Below, piece by piece: positions 54,187 through 63,332 of a stretch of DNA of 64,000 nucleotides (the first letter of the stretch is position 1; each line of letters begins with the position of its first letter). Under the pieces are notes generated by a model. That model worked only from the letters and a program-made list of their open reading frames with translations, ran no database searches and had not been told where the DNA came from. The DNA is from Pseudomonas lijiangensis (lineage in GTDB: Bacteria; Pseudomonadota; Gammaproteobacteria; Pseudomonadales; Pseudomonadaceae). The stretch spans positions 5,343,001-5,407,000 of the forward strand of contig NZ_CP076668.1 in NCBI RefSeq assembly GCF_018968705.1, read 5' to 3'. The position numbers and the translations under genes were made by a program.

Positions 54187-57100
54187 TCAAGCCTGCACTT
54201 CACTGATACCGGCTTTCCCCAAAGCCCATGCCAGTTCATGCAGTTGTTTCTGCTCGCCTTCTTTGAGCAATTGCAGCTGCTGCTCCAGGGTCAGCGCGCC
54301 AAAGCTGCCGCGAATACCTTGTGACGATTCGCTTAACCCACGGCTGCTGCCACTACCGAAAGCACCTTGTGACGAGGTGTCAGTCGAGGACTCGCGAGTG
54401 AAGAGCGTCGACAATGTGCTGTTGCCGAACACGCCGCCTTCCCCGTTACCAAAGCCCAGGAAACCGCCGTTGGAGGCTGCGTTACTGCCAGGCGCATCCG
54501 ACGTGAAGACTTGAGCGATGAAGCTGGGTGCCAGCGCGCCGTTGCTGATGAAGATATTGCCCACCGGTGGCAGGCTGCCGCCTGTTGTGCGCTGCTCGAA
54601 CAGCGGCGCGAAACTCAGTGGCGAACCCAGGTTTCCGGTCGGCGGGCCAAACAGCGATGGCTGCAATGGCAGGTTTGGCTGGCTGGTCAGCGGCACCGAA
54701 TCGGCAATACGGAACTGTGGATCGCCACCTTGGGAAAGGGTCGCGATCGCGTAGTTGCCGGAGTTGGTGATACCGATACCGGCATTGCCTGCCAGGTCCG
54801 TCACACCGCTGCTGTCCAGGGTGATGAAGTTGCTCGGATCCAGCGTATTCGCTGTCGGCGTCAGGGTCGCGGACCAGGTCAGGCCACCATCGCTGCTGGC
54901 CAGGTTGGACAGGGTGCCGTTGGCCACACTGAGATCCGAAAGGTCGAAGTTGCTGACACGCTCGCTGAAGTTGAAGGTCACCTGAGTGGTCTGACCCGTG
55001 GTCAGGTTCGGGTTGGCAATCACAATACTCGCAAGGCTCGGCGCCTGGCCGTCAATGACATAGTTGGCCGAGTTGATGACACCGGAGCCGGCATTGCCCG
55101 CCAGATCCGTGACATTACTGGTGTCCATGACAATGAAGTTGCTCGCATCGCTGATATTCGCCGTTGGCGTCAGGGTTGCGGTCCAGGTGATGCCGCCGTC
55201 GTTGCTGACCAGATTCGACAAGGTGCCGTTGGCCACGCTGAGGTCCGAAAGATCGAAGTTGGTGACCGCCTCGCTGAAGGTAATCGTGACCGGCGAGGTC
55301 TGGCCGATGCCCAGCGTGCTGTTGGCAACCACGATGCTCGCGACAGGACGCGCGGTATCGATAGCGTAGTTGTTGGAAACGGTCGTGCCGCTGCCGATGT
55401 TGCCGGAAGCATTGGCAATGCCGGTGTTGTCCAGCGTGATCAGGTTGGTGGCATCGGTCACGTTCGCGGTCGGCGTCAGGGTTGCCGTCCAGGTGATACC
55501 GCCATCGCTGCTGCTGACAGCACTCAAGGTGCCATTGGCAATCGTCAGGTCAGCGTTGGTGAAACCGGTCACCGCTTCGCTGAAGGTGATAGTCACCAGG
55601 GAGGTTTCACCGACCGCCAATGCGCTGTCCGCGACCACAATGGTTGCGGTCGGCTGCTGGGTGTCGATAGTGAAGTTGCCCGAATTGACGATACCGGTTC
55701 CGGCGTTGCCTGCAAGGTCCGTCACGCCGCTGCTGTTCAGGCTGATCACATTACTGGTGTCAGAGCTGTTGGCATTCGGCGTAAAGGTCGCTGTCCAGGT
55801 GATACCGCCATCGCTGCTGCTGACTGCGCTCAAGGTGCCATTGGGAACTGTCAGGTCGGCGTTGGTGAAACCGGTGACCGCTTCGCTGAAGGTGATGGTC
55901 ACCAGCGAGGTTTCGCCTGCTGACAGAGCGCTGTCTGCCACAACGATGCTCGCGGTAGGACGCGCAGAGTCGATCGCGTAATTGCCCGAAGTCGTGAGGC
56001 CAGTACCTGCGTTGCCCGCCGCATCGGTCACGCCACCGTTATTCAGGGTAATGACGTTACTGGCGCTGGTGAGGTTGGCAGTCGGCGTCAGGGTTGCGGT
56101 CCAGGTGATACCGCCGTCGCTGCTGCTGACTGCGCTCAGGGTGCCATTGGCAACGTTGAGGTCGGCATTGGTGAAACCGCTGACCGCCTCGCTGAAAGTG
56201 ATGGTCACCAGCGAGGTTTCACCGATGGCCAGAGCGTTGTCGGCCACGACTATGGTCGCGGTCGGACGTTCTGTATCGATGGCGTAGTTGTTGGAGACGG
56301 TCGTACCGCTGCCCGAGTTGCCTGAAGAGTTGAAGAACCCGGTGTTATCCAGCGTGATCAGGTTGCTGGCGTCGGTCAGGTTGGTGGTCGGCGTCAGGGT
56401 GGCTGTCCAGGTGATACCGCCATCGCTGCTGCTGACCGAGCTCAAGGTGCCATTGGCAACCGTCAGATCGGCATTGGTGAAGCCTGTTACCGCCTCACTG
56501 AACGTAATGGTGACCAGCGAGGTTTCACCGATTCTCAACGCAGTGTCCGACACCACAACGGTGGCAGTCGGTTGCCGGGTATCGATGGTGAAGTTGGACG
56601 AGTTGGTCGAGCCGCTCCCGGAGTTGCCAGCCAGATCCGCCACACCGGAATTATCGAGCGTGATCAGGTTGCTGGTGTCGAAGACGTTGATATCGGGCGT
56701 ATAGGTCGCCGTCCAGGTGATACCGCCATCACTGCTGCTGACTGTGCTCAAGGTGCCATTGGGGACCGTCAGGTCGGCATTGGTGAACCCGGTTACGGCC
56801 TCGCTGAACGTGATGGTGACCAATGAGGTTTCACCAACCGATAGCACAGCATCGGCCATGGTAATGGCCGCAGTCGGGCGCAAGGTGTCGATCGCGTAGT
56901 TATTGGAGTCGGTAGTACCCGTGCCTGCGTTGCCTGCCGCATCGGACACGCCAGTATTGGCAAGAGTGAGGACGTTGGTGTTGTCGGTGATATTAGCCGC
57001 AGGCGTGAATAGCGCTGTCCAGGTCACACCGCCATCGCTGCTGCTGAGCGAATTGAGTGTACCGTTGCTCACAGTGATGTCTGCCAGGGTGAAACCGGTC

Positions 57101-60100
57101 ACGGCTTCGCTGAAGGTAATGGTCACCAGCGAGGTTTCACCGATGTTCAGGGCGTTGTCGGCCACGACTATGGTCGCGGTCGGGCGCTCGGTATCGATGG
57201 CGTAGTTGTTGGATACGGTCGTGCCGCTGCCCGAGTTGCCGGAACCGTTGAAGAACCCGGTGTTATCCAGCGTGATCAGGTTGGTAGCGTCGGTCAGGTT
57301 GGCGGTCGGCGTCAGTGTGGCCGTCCAGGTGATGCCACCGTCGCTGCTGCTGACAGCGCTCAACGTGCCATTGGCAACCGTCAGGTCGGCATTGGTGAAA
57401 CCTGTCACCGCCTCGCTGAACGTGATGGTCACCAGCGAAGTTTCACCGATTCTCAATGCGGTGTCCGACACCACGATGGTGGCAGTCGGCTGGATGGTAT
57501 CGATGGTGAAGTTTGGCGAGTTGGTTATACCGGTCCCGGCGTTGCCGGCCAGGTCGGTCACGCCGGCATTACTCAGCGTGATCATGTTAGTGGTGTCGGC
57601 GATATTGATATTAGGTGTATAGGTCGCCGTCCAGGTAATACCGCCATCGCTGCTGCTGACGGCAGTCAAGGTGCCGTTGGGGACCGTCAGGTCGGCATTG
57701 GTGAATCCGGACACGGCCTCGCTGAACGTGATGGTGACAATCGAACTTTCACCGATGGAAAGAGCGGTGTCCGACATTGTGATAGACGCTGTCGGGCGCA
57801 AGGTGTCGATCGCATAGTTATTGGAGCTGGAGATACCTGCACCGACGTTGCCTGACCCATCGGTGACACCGCTGTTGTCCACGGTAATGATGTTGGTGCT
57901 GTCAGCAATGCCGCCGACCGGCGTGAAGGTGGCTGTCCAGACTATGTTGTTGCTGGTGGTCGGAGTACTCAAGGTACCGTTTTGCACAGTAATGTCGGCA
58001 ACGCCGAAACCGCTCACCGCTTCGCTGAACGTGAAGGTGACCTGCGCGGTTTCACCGATACTCAAGGTCGTATCGGAAACCACGATAGTGGCAACCGGAC
58101 GGGTAGTGTCGATTGAATAGTTGTTCGATGGGGTCGTGCCGCTGCCCGCATTGCCCGACAGATCCTGCACGCCGGCCATGTTGAGGTTTATCGCGTTGGT
58201 CGCGCTGGTCAGATTAGAGTTCGGCGTCAGGGTTGCGGTCCAGGTAACACCGCCGTCACTGCTGCTCACCGCGGTCAGTGTGCCGTTGGCAACCGACAGA
58301 TCAGCGTTGGTGAACCCGGTTACCGCTTCGCTGAACGTAATGGTGACCAGTGAGGTTTCACCAAAGATCAGCGCATTGTCAGACACCACAATAGACGCTG
58401 TCGGAGGGACGGTATCACTGACCACATAGTTGTTGGACGTCCCGGTGCCCGTACCGATATTGCCCGCTGAGTCCTGCACGGCAGAACCGGCCAGGGTAAT
58501 GGCGTTGCTCGAGTCACCGACATTGCTGGCCGCCGTCAGCGTGGCAGTCCAGGTGATGTTGTTGGTCGTGGTGAGGCCGCTCAGCGTGCCGTTTGGAACG
58601 GTAATCTCGGAAATATCCAGACCGAACACCGGCTCACTGAAGGTGAACGTCACGGCAGACGTGCCACCCGAACCCAGAGACGGGTTGGCAATCACGATGC
58701 TGGAGATGGTGGGTGAAGTAACGTCAGAGTTGTAGGCGGTGTTCAGCGTTCCACCGTCATTGAAAATATTGCTGACGCTCGCTGGCGATGTACCGTTCGT
58801 ACCACCACTGGTTGCCTGGCCACCCGCACCGCTGCCCCCCACGTTACCGGTCATTGCCGCGTTGTTGGTCGCCGTGATGTTGAGCGTGCCTCTGTTCCAG
58901 ATGGCACCAACACCACGACCTCCGTTGCCACCGATCGAGCCACCACCGCCGCCACCACCGCCTGCTGCGATGTTGCTGCTGATGGTCGAAGTACCGATGA
59001 TCGCCAGGGTTCCGGTGGTGGAGTTATAGATACCGCCTGCTGCCGATCCGCCTCTGCCGCCGTTTGCGTCGAAGCCCGAGCCGCCACCACCGCCGCCGAT
59101 GGTCCGCCCGCCTGAGGAAGCGGTACCGCCGGCACCGCCATTGGTATAGCCATAAGGCGCACCCACGCCACCGGCGCCACCACCACTTCCGTTACCACCA
59201 CGCCCACCGAAATAGATGGTGCTGAAAGCTGCACCATTACCGCCCGTGTTGGCCGAAGGAGAGGACGGACTATAGGAGCCGGCACTACCACCGGCAGCAC
59301 CATTCTGGCCACCGATACCGCCGCCACCACCGCCGCCACCACCGATATTAGGTGACAGCACACCACCGCCACCGCCACCACCAGCAGCCGAGTTTGCAGT
59401 GACGGCAACGTTACGCAGCGTCAGGTTACCCGCGTTATTGATACCTGCACCCAATGCATCAGCCGCCGCGATGGCCGAACCACTGGAGGCACCTGCCGTA
59501 CTGGCCAGGCCTCGTGTGATGATCAGGCCGTCAAAGGTGGCCGTCGTACCGGAGGTGACACGGATCACGCTCGTTCTATTCTGACCGTCGAGGGTGACGT
59601 CAGCCACGCCGTCGTTGTTCAAGTCGCCATCGACGGTGATATTCCTGTTGACCACCAACTGGGAGTCGAGCAAGACGGTCATGCTGCTGGCGAAGGTCAC
59701 GATGTCGCCGTTCTGAGCACTGGCAAGGGCCGCACGCAAGGTGCCTGCGCCGGTGCTGCTTGTAGAGGTGACGGTGAAAGTCGCCAGCCCCCACTCGTAC
59801 GAGTTCATCGCCTGCTGAGACAAGGCACTGGCACTTTCGATGGTGCCGGTCGCGATCTCCAGCGTCCAGTCACCGCCCACGCCTGTGCGGTTGGTCGATG
59901 CCGCGATGTCACGGCCGGTCAGGCTCGCCAGCGAGTCGACGAAACTCAGGCCCAACTCGCCCTCGGCGGTATTACAGGCGTAAATCAGGATATCGCCGCC
60001 GGCGACCATGTCATGGCCGATCTCGGCCAGCAAAGCGCTGCGCTGGGCAATGTTGTCCGCCGACAGATAGCTGTTGCCCAGCCACAGATCGCCCGAATTG

Positions 60101-60549
60101 CCGTGGGCAATGATCTGCACCGAGCTCACGCCCTGGTGGGACTCAAGATAATCGGCGATCTGTTGCAGGCCGTCCTTGGTGGCATCGAGCATGACCACCT
60201 GGGCACCGGGCGCAACACCCACCAACAGGCTGTCGGCATCCTTGACCCGGGAGTCGACGAAGACCACGGTATTGCCTGTCACGGCAGTCGACGTGGTAGT
60301 GATATCAGCCGTGGCAGCCGATTGCGCATGGCTGTCGCTACCGGTGTCCTTGGCGCCAGCCTGATCGGTAGTCTTGGCAGCCTCGTTCGTCGCGTTGCTG
60401 TCGGATTGAGCGGCATCGGCCACGGTGGCAGCCACAGCGCCGTCAAACAACATCCGCGGCTCAAGCGACATGATCATGGGGGAAGCGGAGGATTTCGCAC
60501 CCGAGGATGCCCGCTTTACGGTCGGCGACTTCTTCTTATTCCACCACAT
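54187..60549 (-). CDS. Giant DUF4347 / Ig-repeat surface protein
   Basis: 2120 aa from ATG 60549 (GGTGAG 5 nt upstream; GTG 60558 is the alternative). No Sec signal; N-terminal basic MWWNKKKSPTVKRASS then MSLEPRMLFDGA, the 'LEPR' box of large type-I-secreted adhesins. DUF4347 domain at ~85-245 (VSSVQIIAHGNSGDLWLG, ILIYACNTAEGELG). Residues ~250-600 look like a beta-helix with long glycine runs. Thirteen Ig-like repeats of ~102 residues follow (~603-1936; e.g. GETSLVTITFSEAVTGFTNA), then a unique C-terminal ~185 residues. Likely an adhesin or biofilm protein. No RTX repeats seen. Confidence 0.92.
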   Translation of the reverse strand: MWWNKKKSPTVKRASSGAKSSASPMIMSLEPRMLFDGAVAATVADAAQSDSNATNEAAKTTDQAGAKDTGSDSHAQSAATADITTTSTAVTGNTVVFVDSRVKDADSLLVGVAPGAQVVMLDATKDGLQQIADYLESHQGVSSVQIIAHGNSGDLWLGNSYLSADNIAQRSALLAEIGHDMVAGGDILIYACNTAEGELGLSFVDSLASLTGRDIAASTNRTGVGGDWTLEIATGTIESASALSQQAMNSYEWGLATFTVTSTSSTGAGTLRAALASAQNGDIVTFASSMTVLLDSQLVVNRNITVDGDLNNDGVADVTLDGQNRTSVIRVTSGTTATFDGLIITRGLASTAGASSGSAIAAADALGAGINNAGNLTLRNVAVTANSAAGGGGGGGVLSPNIGGGGGGGGGIGGQNGAAGGSAGSYSPSSPSANTGGNGAAFSTIYFGGRGGNGSGGGAGGVGAPYGYTNGGAGGTASSGGRTIGGGGGGSGFDANGGRGGSAAGGIYNSTTGTLAIIGTSTISSNIAAGGGGGGGGSIGGNGGRGVGAIWNRGTLNITATNNAAMTGNVGGSGAGGQATSGGTNGTSPASVSNIFNDGGTLNTAYNSDVTSPTISSIVIANPSLGSGGTSAVTFTFSEPVFGLDISEITVPNGTLSGLTTTNNITWTATLTAASNVGDSSNAITLAGSAVQDSAGNIGTGTGTSNNYVVSDTVPPTASIVVSDNALIFGETSLVTITFSEAVTGFTNADLSVANGTLTAVSSSDGGVTWTATLTPNSNLTSATNAINLNMAGVQDLSGNAGSGTTPSNNYSIDTTRPVATIVVSDTTLSIGETAQVTFTFSEAVSGFGVADITVQNGTLSTPTTSNNIVWTATFTPVGGIADSTNIITVDNSGVTDGSGNVGAGISSSNNYAIDTLRPTASITMSDTALSIGESSIVTITFSEAVSGFTNADLTVPNGTLTAVSSSDGGITWTATYTPNINIADTTNMITLSNAGVTDLAGNAGTGITNSPNFTIDTIQPTATIVVSDTALRIGETSLVTITFSEAVTGFTNADLTVANGTLSAVSSSDGGITWTATLTPTANLTDATNLITLDNTGFFNGSGNSGSGTTVSNNYAIDTERPTATIVVADNALNIGETSLVTITFSEAVTGFTLADITVSNGTLNSLSSSDGGVTWTALFTPAANITDNTNVLTLANTGVSDAAGNAGTGTTDSNNYAIDTLRPTAAITMADAVLSVGETSLVTITFSEAVTGFTNADLTVPNGTLSTVSSSDGGITWTATYTPDINVFDTSNLITLDNSGVADLAGNSGSGSTNSSNFTIDTRQPTATVVVSDTALRIGETSLVTITFSEAVTGFTNADLTVANGTLSSVSSSDGGITWTATLTPTTNLTDASNLITLDNTGFFNSSGNSGSGTTVSNNYAIDTERPTATIVVADNALAIGETSLVTITFSEAVSGFTNADLNVANGTLSAVSSSDGGITWTATLTPTANLTSASNVITLNNGGVTDAAGNAGTGLTTSGNYAIDSARPTASIVVADSALSAGETSLVTITFSEAVTGFTNADLTVPNGTLSAVSSSDGGITWTATFTPNANSSDTSNVISLNSSGVTDLAGNAGTGIVNSGNFTIDTQQPTATIVVADSALAVGETSLVTITFSEAVTGFTNADLTIANGTLSAVSSSDGGITWTATLTPTANVTDATNLITLDNTGIANASGNIGSGTTVSNNYAIDTARPVASIVVANSTLGIGQTSPVTITFSEAVTNFDLSDLSVANGTLSNLVSNDGGITWTATLTPTANISDASNFIVMDTSNVTDLAGNAGSGVINSANYVIDGQAPSLASIVIANPNLTTGQTTQVTFNFSERVSNFDLSDLSVANGTLSNLASSDGGLTWSATLTPTANTLDPSNFITLDSSGVTDLAGNAGIGITNSGNYAIATLSQGGDPQFRIADSVPLTSQPNLPLQPSLFGPPTGNLGSPLSFAPLFEQRTTGGSLPPVGNIFISNGALAPSFIAQVFTSDAPGSNAASNGGFLGFGNGEGGVFGNSTLSTLFTRESSTDTSSQGAFGSGSSRGLSESSQGIRGSFGALTLEQQLQLLKEGEQKQLHELAWALGKAGISEVQA

Positions 60550-60598
60550 GCTGCTCACCCGGGATCGAACGCTGTAACACTGATATGGAAAACCGCGA

Positions 60599-61435
60599 TC
60601 AACTGACCGCGGCGTCTGATTTCATGCGAATGACGTTGGCAGCGCTTGCCGAACCGTCATTCCAGAACGACAACTTTGAATATTGCTCAAACAGGTCGGG
60701 CGGCAGGATCGTGTGCCTGGTTTCGAAGGCAACCCTGGGTTTTACCTTGTGCAGGCCGGAGACGCCCAAGGCATCGTCGAACTGCGGCGCGTCATAGGAA
60801 AGGTTGTTGAAATCGTGGGCAAACCAGGGCTCGCCGATGAATTCGTACACCAGGCGCATGACTCGCTCCGGTGCCTGGGAAAGCAGGTCGTAATCGATCA
60901 ACAGCAGCGAATCGGCATGTTCGCCGTAATAGGCTTCCTTGAGCGAAGCCCAGGCAAAACCCACCAGACGATTGCGTTGCGCAAGGGTCTCGACGCGGCT
61001 GTAGACGGTGTTGCGCTCGGCATCGTCGACAAACAGCTTGGTGTTCTCGAACGGATTGTTGCGATACACGCGCTCGATGCTGTCCATGATCCAGGCCACA
61101 TTGCGCACGCAGGCAATCACCTTGGATTTGGGGAACAGGTCCATCAAGGCGGGCAGGCGTGAAGACCAGCCGCGGCTTGTATCGAAGACGATGGATTTGT
61201 CGGTCTTGTCGGCGTAGTAGCTATCGAAAATCCCGCGCAGCAGGCGGCGGCGAGCGTCGGTGTCGATAACGGAGGCGAATTCGCTGCCAGCACTGCACTG
61301 GCCCAGAACGCTGGAGAACAGCGAAGCGACCGGGCTGCTCATGCCAGCGTGAAAGCGAGGGTTTTGCAGAAGGATGGCCGACAACAGGGTAGAACCCGAA
61401 CGTGGCAGACCCGATATGAAGTGGAAGTCGTGCAT
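60599..61435 (-). CDS. P-loop sulfotransferase-family protein 2
   Basis: 278 aa from ATG 61435. The N-terminus carries a textbook PAPS loop, HFISGLPRSGSTLLSAILLQ (~4-23), and the 3'-phosphate region SKVIACVRNVAWIMDSIERV (~111-130). It differs clearly from the sulfotransferase at 50857. It lies immediately upstream of the adhesin gene on the same strand (49-bp gap), so both may be one transcript. Target unknown. Confidence 0.88.
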   Translation of the reverse strand: MHDFHFISGLPRSGSTLLSAILLQNPRFHAGMSSPVASLFSSVLGQCSAGSEFASVIDTDARRRLLRGIFDSYYADKTDKSIVFDTSRGWSSRLPALMDLFPKSKVIACVRNVAWIMDSIERVYRNNPFENTKLFVDDAERNTVYSRVETLAQRNRLVGFAWASLKEAYYGEHADSLLLIDYDLLSQAPERVMRLVYEFIGEPWFAHDFNNLSYDAPQFDDALGVSGLHKVKPRVAFETRHTILPPDLFEQYSKLSFWNDGSASAANVIRMKSDAAVS

Positions 61436-61848
61436 CCCGTGCCTGCCTGTTCCTGTCCGTCTGGAAACCAATGTCAGCCTAACGTAACAAAAAATACTCG
61501 AATAGTATTACTTCGACATTAGTTCCCTGAACTTGAGCCCATATCGTCACAAAACACGCATATTCAGACGCGAAAGCCTTTATTTCCGGGCTTTACCGTT
61601 TTTTTGGATGATAGTTATCAGATGAACGGTCGTGGGAAACGCTAAAAATTTTGTAGCCCTTTTCCTGAAATGGAGGAGGGAGAAAGCATCTTTATCAACA
61701 CACCGCGTCAAAATGTTTCAATCACGACATGCATGTGTAAAAGCAAAGCAGTTCATGAAACACCAACTACGCTCTCATCTTGCCACTACTGCAGGCCGAA
61801 GCCTGGGTGGCTCACGCATTACCCATAACATAGGAAGGATGAGGGTTT
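61436..61848. promoter_or_regulatory. Divergent promoter region between sulfotransferase 2 and the tail-collar gene
   Basis: 413 bp, AT-rich in its left part. AATACT-cgaat-AGTATT (61493-61509) is an inverted repeat 58 bp upstream of the sulfotransferase start and could be an operator. A frame from 61632 overlaps the next gene and lacks support. No other gene is visible. Confidence 0.4.
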
Positions 61849-62442
61849 ATGGAAGTTTTTATGGGCTCGATCATGACGTTCGGCTTTCCCTTTGCACCCA
61901 ATGGCTGGGCGCAATGTAACGGCCAGACGCTGAACATCAGTCAGTACAACGCCTTGTACGCGTTGCTGGGCGTCATTTATGGAGGCAATGCATCACAGAA
62001 CTTCATGCTGCCCAACCTGCAAGGCAGGGTGCCGGTCAACCAGGGAACCGGCCTCAACCTGACCAACAGAGTGATCGGCACTGCGTCGGGCGTTGAAAAG
62101 GTCACGGTCGCCATCGCCAACATGCCGGCTCACGTACACCAGATGAGTGCCCTGACAGCGACAACCACCATCAACCTGGGCGCCCTGCCAAGCACTACCG
62201 GATCCATTGTGCCAACGGCTACCAACAGCTATATCGGAGGCACAACAGCCGGCCCGACTTCCGCCAACATGTTTGCACCGGACCTGGGAACCGGAGCGCC
62301 TATCGTGCAGAAAGGCGTCTCGACCGCTATCAGCGGGACCATGCAGTCCGTTGGAGGTAGTCAGCCTCTGGATAGCATGAACCCTTTTCTGGTCGTGAAC
62401 TTCAGCATTGCCCTGCAGGGTCTTTTCCCTACTCGCAACTGA
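61849..62442 (+). CDS. Phage tail-collar domain protein (microcystin-dependent-protein family)
   Basis: 197 aa, MEVFMGSIMTFGFPFAPNGW, with the collar motifs QCNGQTLNISQYNALYALLG and YGGNASQNFMLPNLQGRVPV. The C-terminal part has a Ser/Thr/Gly-rich fold ending in NPFLVVNFSIALQG. GATGAGGG precedes the ATG. In cyanobacteria the family was named for microcystin-dependent expression; many bacteria carry small chromosomal copies outside phages. No other phage genes are nearby. Followed by a DUF6916-like gene after 47 bp. Confidence 0.88.
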   Translation: MEVFMGSIMTFGFPFAPNGWAQCNGQTLNISQYNALYALLGVIYGGNASQNFMLPNLQGRVPVNQGTGLNLTNRVIGTASGVEKVTVAIANMPAHVHQMSALTATTTINLGALPSTTGSIVPTATNSYIGGTTAGPTSANMFAPDLGTGAPIVQKGVSTAISGTMQSVGGSQPLDSMNPFLVVNFSIALQGLFPTRN

Positions 62443-62489
62443 TCCGCCCGAGCCCAGGGAAGGGCTCTTCCCCTTGCTGGAGTCGTTCC

Positions 62490-62801
62490 ATGCTGCAAGA
62501 CATTACCGTCGAACATTTCCGTACACTGCTGGGCAGCACCTGCTCGCTGCAACTGGACGATGGCAGTCAGTTGCCGATTGCCATCTCTTCCATCGATGAA
62601 AAACCGCTGGCGCGCCTGTCCGACAACCAGCGCCTGCCCTTCAGCGTCAGCCTCAACTCACTGGAGCCCAGCGCCTTCGTCGATGGCCTGTGCGCCCTCG
62701 ATCTGCCGGAACTGGGCAGGCTGGAAGAGATTTTTGTTTCCCGAGTGCCGCCCATGGGACGCGATGCAAACCTGGCTTATTACTGCATCAGCTTCAACTG
62801 A
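62490..62801 (+). CDS. DUF6916-like small protein
   Basis: 103 aa with GGAG upstream of the ATG. LQDITVEHFRTLLGSTCSLQ at the start and RVPPMGRDANLAYYCISFN at the end match a small family that usually accompanies chromosomal tail-collar genes; the name is from memory. Function unknown. Convergent with the GNAT gene, with directly adjoining stop codons. Confidence 0.8.
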   Translation: MLQDITVEHFRTLLGSTCSLQLDDGSQLPIAISSIDEKPLARLSDNQRLPFSVSLNSLEPSAFVDGLCALDLPELGRLEEIFVSRVPPMGRDANLAYYCISFN

Positions 62802-63299
62802 TCAGCCCGCCTTGGCCTGGCCCGGATACCAGACCAGACGCTCCGCCGCCACATCCCGCTCCTCGACCTGAAACCCCAGCGCCAGATAATGCTGGCGCGC
62901 ATGGGGGTTATTGGCCCAGACCACCGTCGCAACGGGGCAACAGACCTTTTCGGCGGCTTGCTGCACACCTTGCAATACCGTGCGCCCATAACCCTTGCCC
63001 CGGGCTGCCGGAATGAACGCCAGATACAACACACGGATTTCATTGGGACCAAAGTCCACCACCAGCGCGCCGATCAGAGTGCCGAGCTTTTCGATCACGT
63101 AATGCATCGCATTGGGAAACTCACCCCCCAGGCCGGCTTCCTGCACACGAAATTGCTGGGCAATGACGTCCTCAACCAGATCACGCTCGCCATCGATCAG
63201 TTGCAAATCGGGCCTGGCCGAATGGTAGAGCGACTGAATGAACGGGCTGTCCGTATCACGTGAAGGCCTGACTTCAAGCCCGTCTGCATTGTTCAACAT
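62802..63299 (-). CDS. GNAT-family N-acetyltransferase
   Basis: 165 aa. EVRPSRDTDSPFIQSLYHS at the N-terminus, and the acetyl-CoA-binding motif LAFIPAARGKGYGRTVLQGV (~93-112), then WANNPHARQHYLALGFQVEE, which is the common motif B. Substrate not predictable. It follows the membrane-fusion gene by 33 bp on the same strand. Confidence 0.88.
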   Translation of the reverse strand: MLNNADGLEVRPSRDTDSPFIQSLYHSARPDLQLIDGERDLVEDVIAQQFRVQEAGLGGEFPNAMHYVIEKLGTLIGALVVDFGPNEIRVLYLAFIPAARGKGYGRTVLQGVQQAAEKVCCPVATVVWANNPHARQHYLALGFQVEERDVAAERLVWYPGQAKAG

Positions 63300-63332
63300 C
63301 AGTGTCGTCCTCTTTCCCTGGAAACCACTTTT

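Noticed and set aside
54511..55923. Plus-strand 470-codon frame plus a string of ~100-codon frames to 58735
   Set aside because: Antisense shadows of the Ig-like repeats; they repeat with the same 306-bp period as the real gene.
61632..61919. Plus-strand 95-codon frame before the tail-collar gene
   Set aside because: Overlaps the collar gene in another frame, lacks a ribosome-binding site, and has no recognisable sequence.
61849..62801. Prophage remnant
   Set aside because: Only a tail-collar domain and its small partner are present; no integrase, capsid, lysis or attachment sequences nearby.
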